This document shows, piece by piece, positions 24,905 through 33,364 of a stretch of 64,000 bases of DNA (positions within the stretch are counted from its first letter, which is position 1; every line of letters starts with the position of its first letter). Origin of the DNA: Pseudomonas sp. TH41 (GTDB lineage: Bacteria > Pseudomonadota > Gammaproteobacteria > Pseudomonadales > Pseudomonadaceae); contig NZ_JAEKFH010000006.1 in assembly GCF_016650695.1 (NCBI RefSeq), forward strand, positions 124,001 through 188,000. Direction: 5' to 3'. A program made the position numbers and the translations under genes. The notes beneath the pieces are model-generated. The model saw only the letters and a program-made list of their open reading frames with translations, was not told the origin of the DNA and made no database searches.

Positions 24905-25837
24905 TCAAAGCCCTCCGCCGAAGCGATACTGCCAAGCAATGCCAATGACATCGTATTCGCTGCCCGTGCGGGTATGCCCGCCGTTACTCGCATTCAGCTT
25001 TAGCGAATGGTTGCGGCTCAACGGCAGCGTGAGGGTGCATCCGTAACGTGTGTTTTCCTGAAAGTCGTGGTTACCGACCCCATCGACTGAGCTACTCCCG
25101 CCAGCGAAATAGGTCGTATCCAGCGAAGCCCAAACACCGTTGCTAAAGGCATAGATAAGATGCCCCTGTACCTGGTAAATCGGGTTCTGGGACAGTGTGT
25201 GGTCGCCGAGGAACTCGTTATTGTCGGTGTAAAAGGTTCCCGCGCCGGATAATTCCAGAGTCACTGACCCCAGGCGCTTGGAAATCCCAAGTTCGGGCTT
25301 GAATGACCAGCGGTTGTTGCCGAGGTTTACCAGCCTACTAGCGTCGTACTGACCGAGTGGCGCTGTGATCGCCAGGCTGGTGCCGATAATCACATCCTGT
25401 TGATAGCTGGGGAATTCAGCCAGGGACATCGCCGGGGCGCCATATAAGTTGACCGAGAAGCGGAATCTTGGATCGATCAACCCAGTCACATTACGCTCCT
25501 TGGGTTCACCGGCGAACAGAGCAGAGCCCGTCAATTTTGCTTCAGGCACGACGATATCGAACTTCCCTGAGCGGCCCCAGACGTCCAGGGATCTGGCAAA
25601 GGCAAACACCACAGTCTTGATGTTGAGCTTGGCATCCTGGAGCGGGACTGAGGGGTTGGCCGTCACGTTGCCATGGAGATCGCTGTAGCCCAAGAGCAGG
25701 AAATTGATACCGACCGGCGTATTGGCGTAGGACCTGGGTTCGAGATCCTCTGCGACTGCACCGGGCGCGACTATGATGAGCGAAGCGGATGCGAACCGAA
25801 CCAGCCTGACGACGCAGAGATTGCGTTTCATCCACAT
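24905..25837 (-). CDS. Outer-membrane MetA-pathway-type protein
   Basis: A 310-residue protein with a signal peptide (about 30 residues, ending APGAVA) and a beta-rich body ending in aromatic IAWQYRFGGGL, as expected for an outer-membrane barrel. Blocks such as GINFLLLGYSDLHGNV and TAPLGQYDASRLVNLGNNRW match the putative MetA-pathway of phenol degradation family (Phenol_MetA_deg). ATG 25837 follows AGGAAG; the longer frame lacks a ribosome site. It may be a transport channel for hydrophobic substrates. The neighbour on the same strand is a secreted hydrolase. Confidence 0.8.
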   Translation of the reverse strand: MWMKRNLCVVRLVRFASASLIIVAPGAVAEDLEPRSYANTPVGINFLLLGYSDLHGNVTANPSVPLQDAKLNIKTVVFAFARSLDVWGRSGKFDIVVPEAKLTGSALFAGEPKERNVTGLIDPRFRFSVNLYGAPAMSLAEFPSYQQDVIIGTSLAITAPLGQYDASRLVNLGNNRWSFKPELGISKRLGSVTLELSGAGTFYTDNNEFLGDHTLSQNPIYQVQGHLIYAFSNGVWASLDTTYFAGGSSSVDGVGNHDFQENTRYGCTLTLPLSRNHSLKLNASNGGHTRTGSEYDVIGIAWQYRFGGGL

Positions 25838-25929
25838 TCGCTCGCTTCCTGTCAGGCGCCCAGAGTTATATGTAGTGTTGTAGCCAGTGCCGGGCCAACG
25901 CTGCCAGCAGAGCCAGGCATTCGATATTG

Positions 25930-26775
25930 TCAGCTGTCTGTGCTTATGGTCGGCGCCACCTTGCGATGGGTAATCCACTCGTTAATGGCGGACATCACCG
26001 CCTTCTCGCGCCCGACAAAACCATGGGGGCTGAAGGCTTCGCAGGCATCACCTCGCGGATTCTTGCTGCCCTCGACCGTGATCAGTGGAATGTTTTTCTT
26101 GCGCTCGACAATACTGGAGTAGCGAGTGACATGGCACGGGTCGTCCTTGTTGTGCACGAACAGCTGAGGCACCTTCGCTTGTGCCCAGTCGAAGGAAGCC
26201 ATAACGGCGCCGTGAGTATTTGACCCGGTTGGGTCGGTGAAGGTTGAGGTGTGAATAGCCCCATCGATCTGTCCACTGAGATTGCGTGCCAGGAATGAGC
26301 TTGAGACTGTGCCGTAACTGGTCCCCAGAATATAAACCTTCTGTGCACCAAACTCTTTTCGTACCGCCGCGATAACGTCGCTGACATCCGCTGCCTGTTC
26401 GGCGGAAGAGCGGTAGCGGTCATCGCAAGAAGACAACTTATCCATCGGGCAATCGACCATCACCGTGAAGTTACTGTCGTTGTTCAAAAAGCGCCGGGCC
26501 CGAATCACAAAATTCCCGCTCAGGTCATAGGTGATATTCCCGCCTACGTTCTTCAAATTGAGCACCCCGGGGTAACCGGGAAACAACAAGATCGCTGTAG
26601 TGGGCATCTCGCCCTTGCGCTTATCCACCAAAATATTCAGTACGCTGCCGCGCTTGAGGGGGACTGCATGGAACGTCTCGATCAGGCCTTCAGTGGCCTT
26701 GGCTTCATCTGCCCGAGCGGCTGGGTTCAAGAGCAATAGCAGGCAGCTGAGTAATAGGACGTATCGGCAGCGCAT
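25930..26775 (-). CDS. Secreted alpha/beta-hydrolase-like protein
   Basis: A 281-residue protein with a signal peptide (MRCRYVLLLSCLLLLLNPAA, cleavage near ARA). The core has a probable nucleophile elbow GTSYGTVSS, a strand AILLFPGYPG, and a late acid/histidine region (VHNKDDPCHVTR, FSPHGFVG). It resembles alpha/beta-hydrolases; the substrate is unknown. The ATG at 26775, with GGAG seven bases upstream, is preferred over 26790. Four cysteines may form disulfides, consistent with export. It probably shares a transcript with the outer-membrane protein. Confidence 0.75.
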   Translation of the reverse strand: MRCRYVLLLSCLLLLLNPAARADEAKATEGLIETFHAVPLKRGSVLNILVDKRKGEMPTTAILLFPGYPGVLNLKNVGGNITYDLSGNFVIRARRFLNNDSNFTVMVDCPMDKLSSCDDRYRSSAEQAADVSDVIAAVRKEFGAQKVYILGTSYGTVSSSFLARNLSGQIDGAIHTSTFTDPTGSNTHGAVMASFDWAQAKVPQLFVHNKDDPCHVTRYSSIVERKKNIPLITVEGSKNPRGDACEAFSPHGFVGREKAVMSAINEWITHRKVAPTISTDS

Positions 26776-27120
26776 GATGAACTCCAGCATTGATCCAGGC
26801 AGGGGGAGCGCTTTTTTACTGCTCGCCTGTGGAGGGCAGTGGTTTGAACTTACAGGAGGTATAGCAGAGCGAGAGATTCATGATGAAGTCGTGGTGCAAG
26901 TCTTTGTGATGGGTTTCGTGTTGGCAGGCTTGGGGCTAGAAGGGCTCACCGAAAAGGGGGCGCTCACAGCAACCAAGGGCTGATCGCGCTGACGTCGTAC
27001 CCGGCTTACGTGCTGGAAGTCCTGACGATGAAGTGTAAGTGACGTGCTGTTGTGCTTTGAATGCAACTGGCAAACCCTGCTTGCACAGGCTTTGCCAGCC
27101 TTCGGCACTGTATCCAAAAG
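26776..27120. other. Intergenic region without a recognised gene
   Basis: A 345-bp stretch. Open frames here are short and have poor codon patterns. I see no convincing terminator or RNA gene. It should include the hydrolase promoter at its left end. Confidence 0.5.
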
Positions 27121-27432
27121 TTAGGCTTTAGTGTTTATGATCTCGCCGGTTATCTGCCCATTGCCATTTACAACGCCAGAGGTTGGCGCTGCCGTGCTTG
27201 CGTGGTGCTGCTTTTGCATCAATCGCTGAGCCTGACGATCACCGTGCTGTGCCTCTTGAGTGGTTTGCGCGGCAGTCTCGGTCGCTTCTTTCAGTGCAAC
27301 TTTAACGTTACTGGCAGCGGTGGCGGTGGTAGGTGCAGTTGCCTGATTTCCTTTCACCGAGGAATCGCGTTGGGCAGGACTTTGCCCGTTGATAGTCACT
27401 GAATTTGAAGCTGATACTGTTCCGATGGACAT
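27121..27432 (-). CDS. Small low-complexity hypothetical protein
   Basis: A 103-residue protein starting MSIGTVSASNSVTINGQSP and rich in Ala, Thr, Gln and Ser, with no hydrophobic segment and probably disordered. TTAGGAGTTTTCC is a strong ribosome site, which is the main reason to call it real. No domain is recognised. Isolated, with noncoding-looking DNA on both sides. Confidence 0.6.
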   Translation of the reverse strand: MSIGTVSASNSVTINGQSPAQRDSSVKGNQATAPTTATAASNVKVALKEATETAAQTTQEAQHGDRQAQRLMQKQHHASTAAPTSGVVNGNGQITGEIINTKA

Positions 27433-28008
27433 GGAAAACTCCTAACTGAGTGGATTGCGCAGGTGTTTTTTGTCATTGCGATTACGTCAAGTTACCCGTC
27501 AAGTCCCTGCCCCCGGGACTGTTTTGCTTGGCCCTCCTCGATATCAACCCATGGCAGCGCCCACAGTAGGCGTACAGTTGTGGGCCATCCGTTAGATGAA
27601 GGTGAAAGCTTTGTGGTTTTCCGCGACGAGGCTGCTGTTTTACCTGGAGATATTCTGAAGAAGGCTTCCCGTTTCTGGTGATGTGCGCCGCTCCCGTCGC
27701 GTGCATTTCCCGATTTAGTAGGAGGCGCGCGTCTGACTTGCCCTGGCGCATGCTCAACGAATTATCGGAATCACCGACGCCGGCGATCGCGGACTGATCG
27801 CGCTCAAGGCGTGCCAAGGCTATGTACGGGGCGTTTCGTGCTGAAGTTGAAGGGCTACAATCGACCCATTGCAGCCGGTCGATTCAACGCGACATATCAG
27901 GCCACTTTTAAGATGGAGCGGACGTTCGTTTTGTCGCATGCTCAGCGGCAGCCGTGTCCAGAAATCGTGGTAAATTGCTGAACAAAATTAACTACGAGTG
28001 CACTTTGG
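27433..28008. other. Intergenic region with possible gene debris
   Basis: 576 bp. Two opposing frames around 27540-27700 both read as plausible protein (plus: GESFVVFRDEAAVLPGDILK; minus: a stretch with YAYCGRCH), but neither has a convincing start. They may be remains of a gene lost during rearrangement. The right end is AT-rich and probably holds the promoter of the HEPN-like gene. Confidence 0.4.
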
Positions 28009-29439
28009 ATGGGCTCAATATTTTTCTCTGATCTCGAGATAAAATTCAGTGGAATTTGGCGCCGCGCGCTTAATGAGTCTTCGCTGAGCGCTTTGACACC
28101 GGAACTCATTGAAAAATGGGCTAGCGACAAGAGGCTAATTAATCCGGTCGCGAAGCTTGCAGATGTCGGCGTCTTCCATCCGACGCCGTGTATTGTCCTA
28201 ACCGTCGACGGTGGCAGAGCATGCTTCCCGACTATTCCAGTGTCCGGCGACGAGAACTGGCAAATAAGGCGAAAGCAACACGACGATCAAGCCGCTCTTT
28301 GGGACAAGGTCGAGTGGTTTATGCCGCTATGGCTACCGATGGGTGAAATATCTAAGCTACTTTCTTCTGTCAGGAATGTAGCGAGAGAGCGGGCGCTTGA
28401 TCTTTTCGACTATCACACGTCAACGCTTTACACATTGGCTTTCCAAGCGGTTTGCATCGAACAGATCTTGCCTCTTGCTCGCAGCCTTAAAGAGATCGTG
28501 CCGTTGGCGCGGGAGGCTTACTTAGGTGCATATAGCGGTTATTGGGCTACCAGCGTCGGAACTTTGATACCGGCGATCGAAGGCAGTCTGACAAGAATTG
28601 TTTCTGATCTCGGGACTAAAGCTACTGCCCCGGATAAAATTGATCATGCAATAAACCGCGCGATCGAAACTGCTGCACAACTCCATTTTGACCGCATGTG
28701 GGTGCCGTCTGAATATAGGACTTGTGACTATTTATTCGGGCAGGATGAGCGTGTTTTCGCCTTTGAGACGTTTCGGAGATGGCTCAAGAATCATTTTTTC
28801 TGTAATACCAGCGAATACCGGGGTGTGACTTGGCTTAATCGGCACATGTTTGCGCACGGCACCGCAGCGTCATGGCAGAAACCGGCGAATTTTGCTCGGA
28901 TGGTGGTCGCGCTTGCGACACTTGCAGCTATCGAATCCTGGTACGACGCCTCTCATAGCGTCTCGTTTTTGCTCCCTGACATGAATGACGATAGTACCTT
29001 GCTATGGCAACAGGCTCTGCTTCGGGGGGATGTTCAGATGAAACTGAAGCTCGCTGAACAGGATCATTTTCGAAAACATGGACGCCTTGTTCCAGCGTTG
29101 CCAGCAGACAATGGCGTTCTGCTCCGTAAGGGTCTACTTTCTCAGCAATGCATGACTGATTTGGTTCGGCCTTTACGCGATGCTGGCTGGAATTTGAAAG
29201 TCAACGAGCCTGACGATAAGGCGCTCTATATGACCGTCGATGCTACCCACGGCGAGCAACTTTTCAGTGTTGCGTTGCTATATAGTTGCGGAACTGAAAA
29301 TGGTATTTACAAAATGCTCGCTAAAGAATGCGTGGCCATCCTCTATTGCGGGGCTCCTTATAAACAGGAGTCATTTGCCTACGGCATTTCGGTTCATGTC
29401 GGACCTGTTTTGGGATGGCAGCCGCCAAAGGCTGGTTGA
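28009..29439 (+). CDS. HEPN-like hypothetical protein, possible defence component
   Basis: A 476-residue protein with no recognised full-length family. Residues 276-284 read LNRHMFAHG, which fits the Rx4-6H ribonuclease motif of HEPN domains (R278, H279 as the polar residue, H283), set in a helical region (about 210-315) as HEPN domains are. The N-terminal 200 and C-terminal 150 residues are unassigned. Base composition and codon use are visibly more AT-rich than core genes here, a sign of transfer. The ribosome site is weak. 173 bp downstream on the same strand are a CD-NTase-like gene and a nuclease-like gene, suggesting a phage-defence role. The HEPN call is from motif and context only. 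Confidence 0.6.
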   Translation: MGSIFFSDLEIKFSGIWRRALNESSLSALTPELIEKWASDKRLINPVAKLADVGVFHPTPCIVLTVDGGRACFPTIPVSGDENWQIRRKQHDDQAALWDKVEWFMPLWLPMGEISKLLSSVRNVARERALDLFDYHTSTLYTLAFQAVCIEQILPLARSLKEIVPLAREAYLGAYSGYWATSVGTLIPAIEGSLTRIVSDLGTKATAPDKIDHAINRAIETAAQLHFDRMWVPSEYRTCDYLFGQDERVFAFETFRRWLKNHFFCNTSEYRGVTWLNRHMFAHGTAASWQKPANFARMVVALATLAAIESWYDASHSVSFLLPDMNDDSTLLWQQALLRGDVQMKLKLAEQDHFRKHGRLVPALPADNGVLLRKGLLSQQCMTDLVRPLRDAGWNLKVNEPDDKALYMTVDATHGEQLFSVALLYSCGTENGIYKMLAKECVAILYCGAPYKQESFAYGISVHVGPVLGWQPPKAG

Positions 29440-29612
29440 CCAAAGGGATAGTCACCGGGCGACCGCAGCGCTGCGCTGCCGTGCAGGCTCAAGCGGATAG
29501 AGTCCGGTCCGCTGCGAAATAGATACTCCCGAATCCTCGAAAAATTGAAAGTGGAGCGGTTTCTCCATACGATCTCTATAGCTTAAACATCGCGAGCAAC
29601 CCGTGCGAGCCT

Positions 29613-30377
29613 ATGAACATCGACGCAGACGCCTATCTAACGACTATCCTCGACCGGGAAGCCGTTGATACGAGTATATTTTCGCCTTTGTGGAATGTCC
29701 TAACGACGATCCAACCGCTCCTCAATGAGTGGGCAAACCGATATCTCCTCAACGTCCGGCCGAGCGGCTCGTTTTCCAAGGGCACGGCCAATTCATCGGG
29801 AACCGACATCGATCTTTTCATATCGTTATCGGATCAGACACCTGAGACCCTGAAGGAAGTCTACGAAAAGCTTTTTGCGCGTCTCACTGAACAGGGATAC
29901 GCGCCGCAGCGGCAAAACGTGTCCATCAATATCAGGGTCAATGGCTTCGACGTTGATCTGGTGCCCGCGAAACGACAAAACTACCTGACGAGCGATCACA
30001 GCCTCTATGTCCGTCGCAAAGACACATGGAAGAAGACGAACATCGATACGCACATTGCGCATGTCACTGCGGCGGGGAGGCAACAGGAAATCCGTATCAT
30101 CAAACTGTGGCGCAATCAGAAAGGTCTGGATTTTCCCTCATTTTATGTCGAGCTCGCCGTCATCAAGGCGTTGCAGTTTGAATTCTTGGCGCCCCTGTCT
30201 CTCCGCGTTGTGAAGTGCTTGGAGTATTTTCGAGACTCGCTGCCAACGGCGCAGATTGTCGATCCAGCCAACACAAACAACAGTATTTCAGACGATCTAA
30301 CCGCCGCTGAAAAGCAGGCGATCAGCAAGGCAGCCGCTACATCCCTGCAGGGATCCTGGGAGGATTTGGTTCGATGA
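29613..30377 (+). CDS. CD-NTase/OAS-like nucleotidyltransferase
   Basis: A 254-residue nucleotidyltransferase of the DNA polymerase beta superfamily. The active site GSFSKGTANSSGTDIDLFI (residues 52-70) supplies D65 and D67, and GFDVDLVPAK supplies the third acid, D115 or D113. The later helical part (FPSFYVELAVIKALQ) resembles OAS/CCA-type C-terminal domains. This layout is that of CBASS cGAS/DncV-like nucleotidyltransferases, which make cyclic oligonucleotide alarms. A HEPN-MNT toxin-antitoxin reading is possible, but this protein is larger than minimal MNTs. Its stop overlaps the next start by four bases (ATGA), so the two are coupled. Confidence 0.8.
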   Translation: MNIDADAYLTTILDREAVDTSIFSPLWNVLTTIQPLLNEWANRYLLNVRPSGSFSKGTANSSGTDIDLFISLSDQTPETLKEVYEKLFARLTEQGYAPQRQNVSINIRVNGFDVDLVPAKRQNYLTSDHSLYVRRKDTWKKTNIDTHIAHVTAAGRQQEIRIIKLWRNQKGLDFPSFYVELAVIKALQFEFLAPLSLRVVKCLEYFRDSLPTAQIVDPANTNNSISDDLTAAEKQAISKAAATSLQGSWEDLVR

Positions 30378-31102
30378 GTGAATGGTCCCTTCAAACGCTG
30401 CTGTCAGGTCTGCACGATAAGGTGCAGCAAAGCCTTGCCGTGTCGCGGCAGTCATTCGGCCACCCCGGAACCAAGGGTGACGCGAGCGAAAAAGCATGGC
30501 TGGAGCTGCTCGAAACGTATCTGCCGCACCGGTATCAAGCGGCAACGGCGCATGTCGTCGATAGCAGGGACGGGTTCAGCCAGCAAATGGACATCGTCAT
30601 TTTTGACCGGCAGTACACGCCGTTGATCTTCGAGCACAATGACCAACTGGTCATCCCGGCCGAAAGCGTATATGCCGTTTTCGAAGCAAAGCAGTCGATT
30701 AACGCCGGGCAGGTGAAATATGCTCGGGAGAAAATAGAGAGCGTCCGGCGCTTGGAGCGCACGAGCATGCCCATTCCCTGGCTCAAAGGCGTCTCGGCCG
30801 CCAAACCGCTCCACAACATTATCGGCGGTCTACTGACGTTTGAAAGCGATTGGAAGCCGCCCTTGGGTCAACCGCTGGTCGAGGCACTTCAGGTTCAGCC
30901 GGAGAACGTGAACAACCGGTTGGATATCGGTTGTGTGGCGTCTCACGGCCTGTTCGACTGCGACGATCAAGGGGCAGTGACAATTTCACCGCAGAGCAAG
31001 CCTGCAACAGCCTTTCTGCTAACGCTCATCGCGAAGTTGCAAGAGATCGGCACGGTACCGATGATTGACATCCGGGCTTACGCCCATTGGCTTGCGGACT
31101 AG
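30374..31102 (+). CDS. PD-(D/E)XK-like protein (DUF6602-type), putative effector
   Basis: A 242-residue protein. E39 (GDASEKAWLELL), D73 (QMDIVIFD) and E104-x-K106 (YAVFEAKQS), in that order and spacing, match a PD-(D/E)XK nuclease-type fold. The region resembles DUF6602 proteins, by memory. No membrane segment, SAVED or other nucleotide-sensor domain is visible; the C-terminal half could be a sensor of unknown type. Translational coupling to the nucleotidyltransferase argues that they act together, for example as signal synthase and nuclease effector. Nuclease activity is not proven by sequence alone. Confidence 0.7.
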   Translation: MSEWSLQTLLSGLHDKVQQSLAVSRQSFGHPGTKGDASEKAWLELLETYLPHRYQAATAHVVDSRDGFSQQMDIVIFDRQYTPLIFEHNDQLVIPAESVYAVFEAKQSINAGQVKYAREKIESVRRLERTSMPIPWLKGVSAAKPLHNIIGGLLTFESDWKPPLGQPLVEALQVQPENVNNRLDIGCVASHGLFDCDDQGAVTISPQSKPATAFLLTLIAKLQEIGTVPMIDIRAYAHWLAD

Positions 31103-31405
31103 CATCAGGGCCCGACTGCCACGCCGCTAATCGAACCGATTATGGATAAATTGGCATGCCTACCGGCTGCTGCCGTGAGCAACTCAACCGTCGCTACTAC
31201 CAAAGTTGTCGGCAACCGACTTCCCCGTTCGTTGTTGTTGCAAATGCGCTGCGTCAACGCGCAGGCTTGCCGCTTTAAATGAAACGATTAGGCAGTTTTT
31301 GCGGAGCGCGTGGGCGTCCGCTTTTGGAGGCGGAGCAGCCAACCCGCTGTCGAAAAGTTGGTGTCAGCGAGCGAGAGTTCATGGCCGATTTCTGCCTGTG
31401 AGCGA
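31103..31405. other. Intergenic region, no gene recognised
   Basis: 303 bp after the putative defence unit. Plus-strand frames through here lack a ribosome site and protein-like composition. No clear terminator is seen. Confidence 0.5.
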
Positions 31406-31615
31406 TCACTCTGGTGTCAACAGTACCGCTAGCATCATCTTGATGAACTCTTCATTCTTGTCGATCGTTTCCAAGGCGCCACGCACATTTCCACCGACCT
31501 CGGTTGCTCCGCGTTGCTCGACCCAAAGCGTAAGCTCCATGATGGCAGCCTCCAGGGCGAGCTGGTTTTCGTTGATCTTGAACAGCAGGGAAGGGAGCAG
31601 GTCTGAATTCGGCAT
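31406..31615 (-). CDS. Small helical hypothetical protein
   Basis: A 69-residue protein starting MPNSDLLPSLLFKINENQLA and containing LWVEQRGATEVGGNVRGALE; it should be almost entirely alpha-helical and cytoplasmic. The composition is protein-like and the reading frame is coherent, though the ribosome site is weak. A piece of a related sequence appears on the other strand at 32765-32959, on the far side of the FleN-like gene. Function unknown. Confidence 0.65.
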   Translation of the reverse strand: MPNSDLLPSLLFKINENQLALEAAIMELTLWVEQRGATEVGGNVRGALETIDKNEEFIKMMLAVLLTPE

Positions 31616-31814
31616 AGGCGATTACTCGGCGGATGAGGGCATCGCAGCAGTGGCAGTTCTGGTTCGCGTGATTGCCATGTAGTGGGTTACAGCGTTTCTA
31701 GTGATCCTGTGATACAGCTAGGGGCTATGTGTCTGCACTTTTCAGTTACCATTGCGTATCTAGGAATAGTTAGCGACTACTCGCAAGCGTTGCACATGGA
31801 AGGGAATCAATAAC

Positions 31815-32636
31815 ATGGATGGTGTGCGTTCTGTACAAGTAATCGCCGTGTCCGGCGGAAAGGGCGGCGTCGGCAAGACGACTGTGGCGGTGAATCTTTC
31901 ATTGGCGCTAGCGAAGCTTGGAAGGCGAGTCGTATTGCTTGATGGCGATCTTGGCTTGGCGAATATCGATGTCCTGTTGGGGCTTTCCCCGCAGTACACG
32001 CTTGCCGATTTAATCGAAGGTCGCTGTGAGCTATCCGATGTACTTTTGCGCGGTCCGGGCGGGATACGAATCGTCCCCGCGGCTTCAGGCATCCAGAGCA
32101 TGGTGCATTTGTCTGCGGCTCAGCACGCAGGCGTTATCCAGGCCTTCAGTGAAATCGGTGACAGTCTCGATGTGCTGGTGATTGACACAGCTGCGGGCAT
32201 CGGCTCGTCGGTGGTCAGTCTCATCCGGGCGGCCCACGAAGTCTTGCTGGTGGTCTGCGACGAACTGACCTCGATCACCGATGCCTACGCACTGATCAAA
32301 CTGCTTAATCGTGATTACGGAATGGACCGTTTCCGGGTGCTGGTCAATATGGCGCAGAGCCCGAAGGAAGGTCGCGCGCTGTTCGCTAAATTGGCCAAAG
32401 TCACCGATCGCTTCCTCGACGTAACCCTGCGGTATGTGGGAGCGGTTCCGTACGATGAATGTGCGCGTAGGGCAGTGCAGAAGCAGCGAGCAGTCTACGA
32501 ACAGTTTCCGCGCTCCAAGTGCGCCCAAGCCTTTCAGGAAATCGCTTTAAAGGTCGACGCTTGGCCTTTGCTGGCTACCCCCAGAGGGCATATGGAGTTC
32601 TTCGTTGACCGACTCGTCCATAGTTCGAGAAGGTGA
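31815..32636 (+). CDS. Orphan FleN/FlhG-like ParA-family ATPase
   Basis: A 273-residue deviant Walker A ATPase with GGKGGVGKTT (signature lysine K16, K21), LLDGDLGLANIDVLLGLSP, an IDTAAGIG switch region and a C-terminal VQKQRAVYEQFPRSK. It is clearly closest to Pseudomonas FleN, which limits flagellar number with FlhF and FleQ. Unusual here: no flhF, fliA or other flagellar gene is adjacent, and the usual LLDADLGLAN reads LLDGDLGLAN. It is therefore probably a second, divergent copy in an accessory region. GAAGGGAA is a fair ribosome site. It could modulate flagellation or position another structure. Confidence 0.85.
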   Translation: MDGVRSVQVIAVSGGKGGVGKTTVAVNLSLALAKLGRRVVLLDGDLGLANIDVLLGLSPQYTLADLIEGRCELSDVLLRGPGGIRIVPAASGIQSMVHLSAAQHAGVIQAFSEIGDSLDVLVIDTAAGIGSSVVSLIRAAHEVLLVVCDELTSITDAYALIKLLNRDYGMDRFRVLVNMAQSPKEGRALFAKLAKVTDRFLDVTLRYVGAVPYDECARRAVQKQRAVYEQFPRSKCAQAFQEIALKVDAWPLLATPRGHMEFFVDRLVHSSRR

Positions 32637-32764
32637 CATTTCTCTCCCGGCCGTATGGGTGGTGCGATTGTGGTGTCCGCTTATGCCTAGTAAGCCTGGA
32701 GGCGCTTTTGTTGGGTCGGCTTGCGCAAAACCTCCTCTGGAGGCCGCGTGTTAGCCACTTATAA

Positions 32765-32959
32765 GGGGGCCGCCATCATGGAGCTACCGAGGTCGGCGGC
32801 AATGTCCTCGGTTCCCTGGACGAGCAGGTTTGGCATCGCGATTCCTCCATGAAAGAGGGCCAGCGTAGCATCGGAAATGTGGTGACACATATGGGGGAAG
32901 GCAGCGGTCGGCAGGACGCTTGGCTGAAGTTGCTGACCAAGCCCGAGCCAGGGGCGTGA
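32765..32959 (+). pseudogene. Fragment related to the 69-residue small protein
   Basis: An open frame without start whose first part reads GATEVGGNVLGSLDE, matching GATEVGGNVRGALE of the gene at 31406-31615; about 19 of 21 bases match around ACCGAGGTCGG. The rest (to KLLTKPEPGA and a stop) is unrelated. The same DNA read on the minus strand offers a 25-codon frame (start MPNLLVQGTED) with a strong GGAGGA site, an alternative that cannot be excluded. Confidence 0.4.
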
Positions 32960-33041
32960 CCTGTGAACAGGCGTATGACGGTATTTCAAAATAGGGATTT
33001 TGTTCGTTCGGCAGAACGCCGGAGAGGGTAAAGACGTGTCG

Positions 33042-33076
33042 AGTTATGGAACACTTCCAGAATAGTTATGGAACAC
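33042..33076. repeat. 13-bp direct repeat AGTTATGGAACAC
   Basis: The 13-mer AGTTATGGAACAC occurs at 33042-33054 and 33064-33076, spaced 22 bp. It lies between the accessory region and the tRNA-Ser. It might be a scar of an insertion or a binding site. Confidence 0.5.
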
Positions 33077-33113
33077 ATTCCCGGTGGAGAAATTTTCACC
33101 AAACCCCAGAAAC

Positions 33114-33142
33114 GACAAAGCCCTGAAAAATCAGGGCTTTGT
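33114..33142 (-). terminator. Rho-independent terminator of tRNA-Ser
   Basis: AAAGCCCTGA-AAAA-TCAGGGCTTT lies just downstream of the tRNA on the minus strand. The flanking CGACAAAG is the same as in the terminator at 19794. Confidence 0.8.
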
Positions 33143-33153
33143 CGGTACAAATA

Positions 33154-33241
33154 TGGCGGAGGCGATGGGATTCGAACTCATGGACCTGTTACAGTCGACG
33201 GTTTTCAAGACCGTTGCCTTAAACCACTCGGCCACACCTCC
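33154..33241 (-). tRNA. tRNA-Ser (anticodon UGA)
   Basis: An 88-nt gene including encoded CCA. The acceptor pairs GGAGGTG with CGCCTCC; the D-arm is GCCGAGTGG; the anticodon stem-loop is CGGTCTTGAAAACCG with TGA; there is a long class II variable arm; the T-loop is GTTCGAATC. Serine UGA decodes UCN codons. Confidence 0.95.
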
Positions 33242-33364
33242 GTTTGCGTTGCGGGCGCCATAATACCTGAATGAAACACACTGTCAAACTCTCTCCATCG
33301 CTTGTTACAGAGCGTCTGTTATGATCTTTGCGACTGAACGTTTCAAACCAACAGGAGTGTCGCC

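Noticed and set aside
31206..31682. 158-codon plus-strand frame
   Set aside because: It runs antisense through the coherent 69-residue helical gene and through featureless DNA; no ribosome site and unnatural composition.
33154..33241. Second tRNA-derived attachment site for an island
   Set aside because: I looked for a copy of the tRNA 3' end to the left and saw none, and there is no integrase gene, so no att site is called.
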